Below, in pieces: positions 33,301 to 43,312 of a stretch of 64,000 nt of DNA (positions are counted from its first letter, which is position 1; every line of letters starts with the position of its first letter). Source of the DNA: Cannabis sativa (taxonomy: Eukaryota; Streptophyta; Magnoliopsida; Rosales; Cannabaceae); contig NC_083603.1 of assembly GCF_029168945.1 (NCBI RefSeq), forward strand, positions 41,106,396 through 41,170,395, read 5' to 3'. The notes beneath the pieces are model-generated. The model was not told where the DNA came from. It did no database searches and saw only the letters and a program-made list of their open reading frames with translations. A program made the translations under genes and the position numbers.

Positions 33301-34019
33301 GTAAAATCTTCATGACAACAACATAGCCTTGTTTTGTTGCTAATGGTTTTTAACTGAAATCTTTTGGATGAAATTGCAGCGGTTATCTTGCACCAGAATA
33401 CGCCATGCGCGGTCACTTAACAGAGAAAACCGATATCTTTGCCTTTGGAGTTGTGGCTCTAGAGCTTGTTAGTGGAAGACCAAATTCTGACTCTTCTTTA
33501 GATGAAGAAAGAATGTACCTTCTTGAATGGGTACTGAAAATCAAATTATTATGAGCTATTCTTTATAGTTTTTCTTAATAGATTTTGATCTTTTGACACA
33601 TGTTTTTATCATTGTTTCTTGCTCACCAGGCTTGGAATTTACACGAACAAGGGCGTGAACTCGAACTGGTGGATTCAGAACTATCAGAATTCGACGAGGA
33701 AGAAGTGAAGAGAATCATTGGAGTGGCTTTCTTATGCACTCAAACCTCACCAACAATGCGTCCATCTATGTCAAGAGTGGTGGCAATGATATCAGGAGAT
33801 AGTGATGTGAGTAGTGAAATTTCAAGGCCTGGTTACTTAGCTGATTGGAAATTCAATGATGTCAGTACTCTAATGAGCCAGATTACACAAGGGACTGATT
33901 CTAGCTTTTATGACTCGTCTGCAAGCACGAGCATGGTGGCCGATGCAATGCCACCGCGGCCAGCAAGTGGCGCGGCTCAACCAAATAACGTTCACCGTCC
34001 TATAAGTGAAGGAAGGTGA
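27389..34019 (+). CDS. LRR-malectin receptor-like serine/threonine kinase (LRR-VIII-2 type), 24 exons
   Basis: Exons: 27389-27494, 27979-28165, 28640-28711, 28825-28896, 29388-29459, 29545-29616, 29694-29765, 29859-29930, 30018-30089, 30181-30252, 30339-30410, 30498-30569, 30650-30715, 30794-30862, 30961-31005, 31086-31150, 31236-31612, 31690-31888, 31984-32142, 32560-32678, 32771-32981, 33065-33296, 33380-33530, 33630-34019. All introns are GT-AG; the sum is 3,096 nt, 1,031 aa, usual for LRR-VIII-2. Order: signal peptide; N-terminal cap with C-S-G-A-A-I-D; LRRs, ten of them on 72-nt exons; malectin domain (exons 17-18); one membrane span (exon 19); kinase with G-E-G-G-F-G, V-A-V-K, H-R-D-V-K, D-F-G and A-P-E-Y. 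All catalytic residues are present, so an active plasma-membrane receptor is expected; ligand unknown. Splice sites were chosen by eye from frame and family structure. Confidence 0.9.
27520..27542. repeat. (CT)n microsatellite in intron 1
   Basis: CT dinucleotide run just after the exon 1 donor of the LRR kinase gene. Confidence 0.95.
28196..28560. mobile_element. MITE-like sequence in intron 2 of the LRR kinase gene
   Basis: Shares words and order with the Mutator-like MITE at 23912-24332: TTGTTTTGGCAT, AGTCTAATTTTTTTTTT, GTACGTTATA, then near the end AACTACAACATACACGATCA. Ends are too decayed to define inverted repeats or a target duplication. Confidence 0.5.
28941..29331. mobile_element. 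Inverted-repeat MITE in intron 4 of the LRR kinase gene, 391 bp
   Basis: Arms of about 118 bp (28941-29058 and about 29214-29331) are near-complementary, for example GACATGTACCAAATT against AATTTGGTACATGTC. The central part is unpaired. TAATTA occurs at both ends. Intron splice sites are untouched. Confidence 0.8.
32201..32533 (-). mobile_element. Antisense copia LTR fragment in intron 19 of the LRR kinase gene
   Basis: The reverse complement matches, with indels, the LTR-like region at about 50740-51143: shared words include ACAATTGTATATATAAAATG, CAATTTGGAAGATCATAC and CGCTTCCGCTA-like ends. It is a decayed LTR remnant of the same family, inserted against the gene's direction. Confidence 0.65.
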
Positions 34020-34363
34020 TTGAATATTTGACTTGAGTTTGGTTTGTGAATATGGTTTGTGAGATGTTCTTTACTTGTTAATGTATAATGTAAGATCCCA
34101 TTGTGGATTTTCAATTCCAATTTGTAGCTCTTTAATTCTTTTTGTATATAATAGTAAAGTGCCACTATTTACTAATTAGCTCTATTATACGTTTCCGCAT
34201 CTACGATATTTGAGTTCATTTGAGATAGGATTAGGAATACAACTATACAAGATTATCAAAAAAAAGGAAATTTGCACAATGCTCTTAAAATTGGATTTAT
34301 ATATACGGGTTTTAATTTTTATAGGTTTTTCATTTATTTAAAAACACTTGTATTTTCCTTCAA

Positions 34364-34395
<32 letters not shown>

Positions 34396-34829
34396 ACTTG
34401 TATTTTTTTTAAAAGGAAAAAAAAATGAAAATCAATATAACAGTAGTATTCAAATAATCTATTTCACCATGTAAAATAAAAGTCACGTCACGCATGCAAA
34501 TGATTATATGAACTCTATTTCAACGTGTTAAAAGATGATTTAAATAACTATAACATACATAATCATAAAAAAAAAAATTACACTAAAACATATTAATGCC
34601 AAAACAAATAAGAATGTATTGATGTATCTCTTTTTGGGGTGTAACTTTTACTTGAACACCCCCCCCCCCCCCCCCCCAAAAAAAAAAAAATTATCTAAAG
34701 GAAGACTAATGTAACTTGTAAGTACACGTGTCATCTTCTTCTGTCTTTTTAGATATTTTTTGTTGACCTTAAATTTTATTCAATTAAGTCAATCTGGCCT
34801 CAACATTATTAGCAATATCAAAAGAGAGA
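34020..34829. other. 3' flank of the LRR kinase gene with MITE debris and homopolymers
   Basis: No gene. The first part should hold the kinase 3' UTR. About 34390-34650 resembles the MITE at 23912-24332 (AACTATAACATACATAATCA and similar words). Homopolymers include a long A run (34366-34394) and C19 followed directly by A13 (34659-34690). Confidence 0.5.
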
Positions 34830-35097
34830 TTATACTTCGAAAAAATACGATCAGCATATAGCATATAAACAAGATACTCTAGTCATAAGATAAATAACCT
34901 GATTAGCAAACCTTTTGACAAAACGTAAAGAAACATCCCTAAAAGAAGATAAAAGTTGTTTGCAATTCTCAATGACACCACCGAAAGTAGATGACAAAAC
35001 ATTCAAATTTCTAACAGCTTGTACTAATACCAGACAATCAGATTCGATAATACTAACACTCAAAAAAAGGTGCTTCAACCTTGATAACAGTTTCTTG
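34830..35097 (-). pseudogene. LINE RNase H domain fragment
   Basis: The minus-strand reading (clearest in 34851-35078) resembles the C-terminal RNase H-like (RVT_3) part of plant LINE proteins: E-S-D-C-L-V-L-V-Q-A, then F-G-x-V-I, and F-V-K-R-x-A-N. The same pattern occurs in the LINE at 43315-47292. Only this piece is left, with no flanking domains. Confidence 0.65.
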
Positions 35098-35190
35098 AGA
35101 ACTTGCCCAATCTGTAGTCCCGTAATTCCAGCCTGACTTCAACAATCTATGTAAGAACTTGCCCAATCTGTAGTCCCGTAATTCCAGCCT
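35098..35190. repeat. Short tandem duplication, 56-bp period
   Basis: AGAACTTGCCCAATCTGTAG and the following bases occur at 35098 and again at 35154, each followed by the same GTAATTCCAGCCTG. Confidence 0.9.
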
Positions 35191-35191
35191 G

Positions 35192-35360
35192 GCGCGAAAC
35201 CAGGATTTAAAGTGAGGGGGCAAAATTTTTTTTGTAAGGCAGGGGCAAAAGTAAACTTAAAAAGAAAAAAAAAACAATGCTTTTTATGAGAATTGAACCT
35301 CTCATCTCTACCCTATATGTAATCTAGTTTAACCATTACACTAAAGTTAATATTATGTAG
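35192..35360. mobile_element. Fragment of hAT-type MITE family
   Basis: Similar to the interior of the 277-bp element at 21651: AAAGTGAGGGGG, a TTGAACCTCTCATC-like stretch and AACCATTACACTAAAGTTA. Right end not definable. Confidence 0.5.
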
Positions 35361-35858
35361 GTACCTGACTGTTAATTGTTAAGTAAATTGCCACGTGGCA
35401 ATTCCTAATTGGTCCAAGTCATTAAATTTTTATTTTTTTTAAAAAAAATTAATTAAAATATACCAATAAAAAAATGACACGTTAAAATCTCCAATCATCA
35501 CTTGAAATGTTTTAAGTTGAGTTTTATGCGCCCATCTAAAGATGAAACGAGAGTTATAATTGAAGCTCCAAAATTAGTATCATTTTGTTATGAAGGATAT
35601 GTCAATCATACTATATCAATAGAGTCATCCAATTTGTTGAATGGAAAATTCATTATTCTTAATCCATATGAGAAATATGATGGAAATTGGTTTATTGATA
35701 TGATGAATTTTTTTGTGAATCTTAATTGTTCCTGGAATATGGTGAGGCTGGATATTGACTCAGCAAAGGTGTGTTTCTGACTTCTTTTCCTTTCTCTTAA
35801 TTGATTCTGTGTTATTATATCAAGTTTGTATTCTTTGTCTATTTTGCTATATTAATCC

Positions 35859-37482
35859 TGTTGTTTCAGATTCACTTATTTACCCTTAAGTTGTATAAAC
35901 ACTAATCACAGGGTTTGACAAATATACCCTTACATCAGATACAACAAATATCAAGACTAAAGAAGATAAAGACAGTTACAAAGACAGTTACAACTGAAGC
36001 AGTTATAAAAACAGTTACAAATATCACTAGGGCTCTGCCCTAGATCAGATCACAGAACAGTATATAAAAGGAGGTGCTTTTCTCAGATACAACAAGCAAT
36101 AATATACAGAGCAAAATAAGAGATACAACAAAAGTAAATAGTCACAGCCAGAGAGAACAATAGATTCAACAACAGAGAAAAGAGAGCCTTTTGGCTTAGG
36201 GTTGTCATCTCCATGTGAGCTCCTCCTAGAGTGTTCATGTAAAAGAAAAGAGAGTTTTGTTAGTATCAAAAGTGAGAAAAACAGAGAGAAATATAAAGTT
36301 GTAAATCAAAGATTGTAACCTATTATTTGAGATGAATGGATTCAAGCTTTGAGGGCTTGACGGAGAAGTAGCCGGTTGTTTGGGCGAACTCCGAGATCAA
36401 AGTTTTGGTGTCATCTTCTTAATCACTGTTTGCATTCTCTCATCTCACTCTTATTACTTTTCTGGTATTTGTATTTGTGTATGTGTTCATGTTCTTGAGT
36501 TTTCGGGTTTGATATGTTTTGGCCGAAAGTTAAAGGGGATTTTTGGGGGTTCGGTTTTGAGTGAGTAAAGCCTTTAGTGAGTGAGTTTTTGGGTTGTTCT
36601 TGTCTCGGGTTGTAGCTGCAAAGAAAGGAAAGAAAATATTAGAATAACCCATAAAACTCTTGCTGCCATTAAAATAGAAAAGAAGAAGCTTTAAGAAATC
36701 AAAACCATAGAAAACCTTACCATTTCATTTCTGCCATTTGAAGAGAAAAATAGGAGAGCTTGTTAGAACCATAACCTTTGTATTTCGGCTATAGAAAGAA
36801 GAAAAGAAGAAGGGAAAAGAAACCCTAGGTTCGGCTGTAGCTAGAAGAGAAGAAGAATAATAGAAAACCCTAGAAAACTCTCTTAGAAACCTTGCTGCCA
36901 TTAGAGTGAGAAGAAGAAGAAGAGAAGAAATTAAAAGAACCCTAACCCTAGTAGATGCGGCTGTGAAGAAGAAGAAGAGAAAAATAAAACCCTAATTCTA
37001 GAATATTCTTGCTGCTGCCATTAGAGAGAAAGAGAAGGAAAAGTTTGAAAGTTTTTGAATTATTTTGTGGCTGCCGTAGGAGTGATTTAGGGTTAGAAAA
37101 CATACCTTTTATATTAGATTATTAGGGTTATATCATTTGGGTTGATTTCTTGTTGGGCTGAAGCTTGGTGGGCCGGTCATTGATTTGAAAAGTAGAGTCA
37201 TTGTTTGACTCTTGCTTTGACCGAAACAATTGCACAGCAAAAAGGTGATAAGTTGTTGATTGGAGAGAGAAAGTTTCTCTTGGCTGCCTTTGATTCTTGG
37301 GCCGAACCATTAAGTGGTTCACTTGAGTGGTAAATAGTTTTGATTGTACTTGGTATTGGGCCCTCACATTGGGCTGCAACAAAGGTTTTGAATAGTTATT
37401 TTAGAAAAACACCAATTTGCATAACATATAACATTAATTTTGCTTCTTAAAGTGTGTTGGTTAGAACAAATAATTTCCAACA
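35859..37482 (+). repeat. 5' LTR
   Basis: 1,624 bp, TGTTGTTTCAG to TTTCCAACA. It contains a U3 motif array, TATA box, and imperfect repeats of about 100 bp built on GCTGCCATTA and GAAGAAGAAG words (36650-37050). The short open frames inside it occur unchanged in both LTRs and are not genes. Confidence 0.93.
35973..36068 (+). promoter_or_regulatory. LTR promoter: CAGTTA array, hairpin and TATA box
   Basis: Four CAGTTA words (35973, 35985, 36000, 36012), which fit the MYB core CNGTTR, precede a perfect 7-bp-stem hairpin CTAGGGC-TCT-GCCCTAG (36027-36043) and a TATA box TATATAAAAG (36061-36070). The same set recurs 5,091 bp later in the 3' LTR. MYB-responsive LTR promoters are known in the related tobacco element Tto1; function here is inferred. 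Confidence 0.5.
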
Positions 37483-37483
37483 G

Positions 37484-37496
37484 TGGTATCAGAGCC
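37484..37496 (+). other. Primer-binding site (initiator Met tRNA type)
   Basis: TGGTATCAGAGCC one base after the 5' LTR, complementary to the 3' end of initiator methionine tRNA, the standard primer of plant copia elements. Confidence 0.93.
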
Positions 37497-37662
37497 AAGT
37501 TATTTCCGCAAAGAGATTCAAAATAATACAATCAAGAAGCAAATTTGAAAGACATTGAAAATCAAGAACACAAGGATGGACATGAAGAGGAGGAATTAGA
37601 TATTGGAGATTTGGAGGACATTCTAAACCTTTATCTAATTTGATTTTTTTAACAAATACAAT

Positions 37663-38808
37663 ATGAGTAATTTTAAAGTTGATGTTGATAAGTTTGATGG
37701 ATCAGGTGACTATAGAATATGGAGGAGGAAAATAAGATCTCTACTGGCACAACAGAAGCTGTTGAGGGTCCTTGAAGAACCCATTGAATGGCCTGAAGGA
37801 ACAACAAAGATACAGCAAGAAGAGTATCTTGAAACAGCTACTGGGATTATCATATTCAACCTAAGTGATGCAATCATTAGGTTGGTTGATAAGGAAGAAA
37901 CTCCAGCAAAGATATGGAGGAAGTTGGAAGTGCAATTCCAACAAAAGTCACTAACAAACAAGATCTTTCTAAAAGAAAGGATCTTTGGCTACAAGATGAA
38001 TAGATCTAAAAGTCTTGAAGACAACTTAGATGAATTTCTGAAGATGCATATAGAGTTGGCTAACTCAGGAGAAGGAGAAGCTTTGAGTGATGAAAACCAA
38101 GCAATCATCATTCTCAACTCATTACCGGAATCCTATAAGGATGTAAAGATAGCAATAAAGTATGGAAGAACTTCGATTACCCTAGATGAAGTCATCTCTG
38201 CACTAAAGTCTATGGACTTAGAGATGAAGAATGACAAGTTGGGGAGCTCTAATGGTGAGCTGAACTTGAGTAGAGGAAGGCCTCATGAGAAGAAGCCTTG
38301 GAACAATAGGGGAAGGAGTAATAGCAAAGATTCTTCCAAGGGTGGAAGATATGGAAATGGGAAGTCTCCATCAAGAGGACAGAAAGATCCTAAAGGCTGC
38401 TATCACTGTGGTAAACCGGGGCATATCAGAAGAGACTGTTATTTTTGGAAGAGAAGTAACAGAGGAAGAACAGATGGTAGCAATGGTGACTCAAACCAGG
38501 GAGAAAATCATTTCTCAAAGGAAAAGGGAAAGAAGCATGAAGCCAATCTAAGTGATGGCTATGAGAGTGGAGAAGTTTACATTACTGCAACTAAATTCAA
38601 AGAAGAATGGATTTTAGATTCAGGATGCACTTTTCACATGACTAATAATAGATCTTTACTTTCTGATTTCAGGGAATCTAAAGGAGGGAAGGTCATCTTA
38701 GGCAACAACCAAACATGCCATATTGAAGGCTCAGGTAATGTGAGCTTTAAAATGTATGATGGTATTGTAAGAACTCTTACAGGTGTAAGATTTCAGGCTT
38801 CAATTTAG
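37663..38808 (+). CDS. Copia gag-protease segment (frame ends early)
   Basis: 381 codons from ATG. The N-terminal Gag region (F-D-G-S-G-D-Y) is of UBN2 type, with a CCHC zinc knuckle C-Y-H-C-G-K-P-G-H-I-R-R-D-C near residue 246 and an aspartic protease motif W-I-L-D-S-G-C near 316. The frame stops at 38806-38808. The expected polyprotein continues in another frame; comparison with the family's usual R-F-x2-G-F-N-L-A-R pattern suggests about 4 bases were lost near 38795. Confidence 0.87.
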   Translation: MSNFKVDVDKFDGSGDYRIWRRKIRSLLAQQKLLRVLEEPIEWPEGTTKIQQEEYLETATGIIIFNLSDAIIRLVDKEETPAKIWRKLEVQFQQKSLTNKIFLKERIFGYKMNRSKSLEDNLDEFLKMHIELANSGEGEALSDENQAIIILNSLPESYKDVKIAIKYGRTSITLDEVISALKSMDLEMKNDKLGSSNGELNLSRGRPHEKKPWNNRGRSNSKDSSKGGRYGNGKSPSRGQKDPKGCYHCGKPGHIRRDCYFWKRSNRGRTDGSNGDSNQGENHFSKEKGKKHEANLSDGYESGEVYITATKFKEEWILDSGCTFHMTNNRSLLSDFRESKGGKVILGNNQTCHIEGSGNVSFKMYDGIVRTLTGVRFQASI

Positions 38809-38831
38809 CTAGAAATTTAATTTCTATAAGT

Positions 38832-40871
38832 ATGCTAGATGACCTTGGTGTTGTGAGTAAGATTGAGACAGGTACAATGAAACTAAGCAAAGGTTCAATG
38901 ACCATAATGAAAGGCTACAAGGAAGAAGGATTATACTACCTAAAGGGAGAACCAATTTCACATTGTCACAACACAACAGAAACTCTTGAAGATTCTAAGG
39001 CAATCTTATGGCATAGAAGACTTGGGCACATGAGTGAGAAAGGTTTGCAAATTATGAGTGAACAAAATCTTTTATGCAAGGATAAAGTAAGTAAAGTTGA
39101 TTTTTGTGAGCATTGCACATTGGGTAAGCATCATAGGCTTAAATTTAAAATTGGGACACATAATTCTAAAGAAATTTTAGAATATATACATGCTGATTTA
39201 TGGGGTCCAGAAAATACAGCTACTCATGGGGGGAGTAGTTATTTTCTATCCATTGTGGATGACTACTCTAGGAAAGTATGGGTTTTTCTTTTGAAAAATA
39301 AAAATGATGCCTTTGCAAAATTTCAAGAATGGAAAATTTCAATTGAAAATTTAACTAACAAAAGAGTTAAGACTCTTAGGACCGATAACGGTCTAGAGTT
39401 CTGCAGCGATTTGTTTAACATGTATTGCAGGAACAATGGCATTCAAAGGCATAAGACTGTAAGATTAAACCCGCCACAAAACGGAGTAGCTGAGAGGATG
39501 AACAAGACTATTTTAAATAAAGCCAAGTGCATGCTATTCCAAGCAGGGTTAGCTACGGGATTTTGGGGAGAAGCAGTACTCACAGCAGCTTATTTGATAA
39601 ACCGAAGTCCATCAAGTGCTGTGGAGTTAAAGACCCCTGAAGAGAGATGGTCCGGCAAACCACCAGATTTATCCCACTTAAAAGTTTTTGGGTGTGCAGC
39701 ATATGCACACCAAGGAGATGGAAAGTTAGAACCTAGAGTTCTAAAGTGTGTATTTTTGGGATATTCAGAAGGAACAAAAGGGTATAGACTTTGGGTAAGA
39801 GAAAAAGGTTTTAAAACTATTAATAGTAGAGATGCAATATTTGATGAAAATATTTTTCCATGCATTGCTACTAACCCAAATGTTTTAGGTTCTTGCCCTA
39901 GTACTAACCATGCAGGTAACTCAATCAACGTTGATCTAAGACCAAGTGATGAACAAGGAGAGAACACTGTTCAGGTAGAACAGGGAGAAAACACTGTTCA
40001 GGTGGAACAGGGAGAAGACACTGTTCAAGTAGAACAGGGAGAAAACACTGTTCAGGTGGAACACGGAGAAGACACTGTTCAAGTGGAACAAGGAGAAGAC
40101 ATTATTCAAGTGGAACATGGAGAAAATACTGTTCAGGTGGAACAGGGAGAGAAGATGGTTCATGTGGAACAAGAAAACCTAAGGGAAAGTCAAGCAGAGG
40201 AGTTGGAAGACTACCAGTTGACTAGAGACAAAGTTAAAAGAGCACCTAGACAGAATCCTAAGTATAGCTTCAACATTTGGAATGAAGACATTGCCTATGC
40301 ACTGTTAAGTGCTTTGCAAGGACAGAAGAACAAACCAGAAAGTTGTGGAGAAGCTATGAAGAGCAAAAATGCTAAGAAGTGGAACTGTGCTATGGATGAA
40401 GAGACATACTCTTTGAGTAAAGAGAAGACTTGGGTTTGTGTTCCAAAACCCAAGGGAAGGAGTGTTGTGAAACATATGTGGCCTTTTAGACATAAAGAAA
40501 AATGCAGTAAGATAAATAAAGAGTTGGAAGATATGAGTAAGATCCTCAACTCTAATGGGATTGATTCAAAGATGTATTTCATGTTGAGTACCATACCAGA
40601 TACAACATATACTATAGTTGCTGTTAGCAAGTATATGGTATTGACTGGGAAGATACATTGGTTGATTATCATATGGATTTTAAGTTACTTAAAGAAGACC
40701 ACATGTGTTATACTTGCGTTTAGAAAGTCACAAAACCAAATGGAAGGATTTTATGACTTGATCTATGCAAGAGAGAAGAATAAGGTGACACAAGGAGGTG
40801 TCACTAACATGAAGACCAAGGTGTTTATCCTAGCTAAGTTCAAACTGAACTTGCTAGGGATAAACAAATAG
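38832..40871 (+). pseudogene. Copia integrase with truncated RT/RNase H remnant
   Basis: 679 codons in the frame after the gag break. GAG-pre-integrase zinc region: H-R-R-L-G-H-M and C-E-H-C. Integrase core with D (H-A-D-L-W-G-P), D (R-T-D-N-G) and E (G-V-A-E-R-M), all three catalytic residues present. Then a copia C-terminal region (V-F-L-G-Y), a nonapeptide repeat, and only the start of RT (W-V-C-V-P-K-P-K-G). The text then jumps to sequence resembling the end of RT and RNase H linker (H-W...W-I-L-S-Y-L-K). The Y-V-D-D active site and most of RT are absent, so no reverse transcriptase can be made. Confidence 0.87.
39951..40166 (+). repeat. 27-bp coding minisatellite, 8 units
   Basis: Eight in-frame copies of a 27-bp unit encoding E-Q/H-G-E-N/D-T-V-Q-V and variants, between the integrase and RT remnants. 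Units vary by a few bases. Confidence 0.93.
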
Positions 40872-40949
40872 TACTGACCCTTGGGGTCATTCAAGCCCTC
40901 ATAGCATTATCAACTATCCTTGGGTAAATAAGAGAATCTGGGTGGAATT

Positions 40950-42573
40950 TGTTGTTTCAGATTCACTTATTTACCCTTAAGTTGTATAAACACTAATCAC
41001 AGGGTTTGACAAATATACCCTTACATCAGATACAACAAATATCAAGACTAAAGAAGATAAAGACAGTTACAAAGACAGTTACAACTGAAGCAGTTATAAA
41101 AACAGTTACAAATATCACTAGGGCTCTGCCCTAGATCAGATCACAGAACAGTATATAAAAGGAGGTGCTTTTCTCAGATACAACAAGCAATAATATACAG
41201 AGCAAAATAAGAGATACAACAAAAGTAAATAGTCACAGCCAGAGAGAACAATAGATTCAACAACAGAGAAAAGAGAGCCTTTTGGCTTAGGGTTGTCATC
41301 TCCATGTGAGCTCCTCCTAGAGTGTTCATGTAAAAGAAAAGAGAGTTTTGTTAGTATCAAAAGTGAGAAAAACAGAGAGAAATATAAAGTTGTAAATCAA
41401 AGATTGTAACCTATTATTTGAGATGAATGGATTCAAGCTTTGAGGGCTTGACGGAGAAGTAGCCGGTTGTTTGGGCGAACTCCGAGATCAAAGTTTTGGT
41501 GTCATCTTCTTAATCACTGTTTGCATTCTCTCATCTCACTCTTATTACTTTTCTGGTATTTGTATTTGTGTATGTGTTCATGTTCTTGAGTTTTCGGGTT
41601 TGATATGTTTTGGCCGAAAGTTAAAGGGGATTTTTGGGGGTTCGGTTTTGAGTGAGTAAAGCCTTTAGTGAGTGAGTTTTTGGGTTGTTCTTGTCTCGGG
41701 TTGTAGCTGCAAAGAAAGGAAAGAAAATATTAGAATAACCCATAAAACTCTTGCTGCCATTAAAATAGAAAAGAAGAAGCTTTAAGAAATCAAAACCATA
41801 GAAAACCTTACCATTTCATTTCTGCCATTTGAAGAGAAAAATAGGAGAGCTTGTTAGAACCATAACCTTTGTATTTCGGCTATAGAAAGAAGAAAAGAAG
41901 AAGGGAAAAGAAACCCTAGGTTCGGCTGTAGCTAGAAGAGAAGAAGAATAATAGAAAACCCTAGAAAACTCTCTTAGAAACCTTGCTGCCATTAGAGTGA
42001 GAAGAAGAAGAAGAGAAGAAATTAAAAGAACCCTAACCCTAGTAGATGCGGCTGTGAAGAAGAAGAAGAGAAAAATAAAACCCTAATTCTAGAATATTCT
42101 TGCTGCTGCCATTAGAGAGAAAGAGAAGGAAAAGTTTGAAAGTTTTTGAATTATTTTGTGGCTGCCGTAGGAGTGATTTAGGGTTAGAAAACATACCTTT
42201 TATATTAGATTATTAGGGTTATATCATTTGGGTTGATTTCTTGTTGGGCTGAAGCTTGGTGGGCCGGTCATTGATTTGAAAAGTAGAGTCATTGTTTGAC
42301 TCTTGCTTTGACCGAAACAATTGCACAGCAAAAAGGTGATAAGTTGTTGATTGGAGAGAGAAAGTTTCTCTTGGCTGCCTTTGATTCTTGGGCCGAACCA
42401 TTAAGTGGTTCACTTGAGTGGTAAATAGTTTTGATTGTACTTGGTATTGGGCCCTCACATTGGGCTGCAACAAAGGTTTTGAATAGTTATTTTAGAAAAA
42501 CACCAATTTGCATAACATATAACATTAATTTTGCTTCTTAAAGTGTGTTGGTTAGAACAAATAATTTCCAACA
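40950..42573 (+). repeat. 3' LTR
   Basis: Matches the 5' LTR at a constant offset of 5,091 bp, with no difference found by eye. The preceding bases CTGGGTGGAATT are a weak polypurine tract. Confidence 0.93.
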
Positions 42574-42728
42574 AATCCATGTTCTTAATTCTATACATGA
42601 AGGCTCTCATATTCCCAGAAAAAATGAAGAACATATGTCGTCCTCCTTTAGTTAAGTGGGAGCATCTTAAAGTTTTTACAAAATCTAAACTAGAGAGTGA
42701 ATCAAACTTGAGAGATGCTCTGCTGTAA

Positions 42729-43312
42729 ATTTCTCATTCTGTAAAGAGTCTTATCTATAATGGAAAGGAAATCTTCTAGTTACTCCTCAACATTTTAAAC
42801 GATGGTTATGTGTAGTGATTACTGTCTTCTAATAGCTTTCTTTGTTAATGGCTGCATATTAGTACTTTATAGATTGTGTTTACTTTATTGGTAGTTTTAG
42901 ACTGATGAATTGGCATGTCTACTTTGGATAGGATACCCTTAACATTGTAGATTAGAACTGTTAAGAAGAGTTATGTATTTTTTTGATGTGAAGTTAAGAA
43001 GTTATTTAGTTCAGCTAAGAAGATAAAGTGCTATTTTGAGTTTGGTTTTTGAGATGTTGTACTCTTCTTAGTTCATAATTGTATAATGTTAGATCTTAAT
43101 GACAGTTTCCGTCCTTTTCTTTTTCACACCTATTTTTTGTTCTTAATTATTACAAAATATTATAAAAAGCAATGCTACTGAGTGATATTATTCACTAAGA
43201 ACTGTGTCCAGTTATATGTTTATGAGAGAGTTTATTCAAAACGTGGAATACTAGAAAGTAATGACCTGTTATTTTATTATATCACGGCAAAATGTTGATT
43301 AGAATTGTGTTT
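42729..43312 (+). other. 3' flank of the F-box fragment, shared inverted with 57.6-59.2 kb
   Basis: No gene. Its reverse complement is recognisable downstream of the F-box gene at 59145-60707: GAATTGGCATGT, TACTTTGGATAGGATAC, TAGAAAGTAAT and ATATCACGGCAAAAT blocks occur in the same order. It is therefore part of a duplicated F-box locus, broken at about 43313 by the LINE. Confidence 0.7.

Larger units (their letters stand above)
35859..42573 (+). mobile_element. Young Ty1/copia retrotransposon (Tork/Tnt1-like), 6,715 bp, defective
   Basis: Two 1,624-bp LTRs (TGTTG...CAACA) flank a primer-binding site, gag, protease, integrase and a remnant of RT/RNase H. A perfect 5-bp target duplication AATCC lies at 35854-35858 and 42574-42578. 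The LTRs look identical wherever I compared them, so insertion is very recent. The internal region is defective (frameshift near 38795, RT core missing), so it was probably mobilised by proteins from an intact relative. The order protease-integrase-RT makes it Ty1/copia; Gag and integrase look Tnt1-like. Confidence 0.93.
35486..42728 (+). pseudogene. F-box/FBD gene fragment split by a copia element
   Basis: Two pieces match consecutive exons of the F-box/FBD gene at 59145-60707. Piece one (35486-35770) encodes the end of the LRR-like region and start of the FBD domain, ending at D-S-A-K before a GTGTGT donor-like site; the paralogue uses GTATGT. Piece two (42603-42728) begins after an AG acceptor and encodes A-L-I-F-P-E-K-M-K-N-I-C to a premature stop. 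The copia element (35859-42573) sits in the intron between them. The F-box and most LRR-like sequence are missing, so the gene was already 5'-truncated. Confidence 0.82.

Noticed and set aside
36045..37382. Three open frames of 62-84 codons, repeated at 41136-42473
   Set aside because: They are identical because they lie in the two LTRs; no retroelement protein matches them.
39951..40166. CRISPR-like regular repeats
   Set aside because: The units are contiguous without spacers and keep one reading frame: a coding minisatellite.
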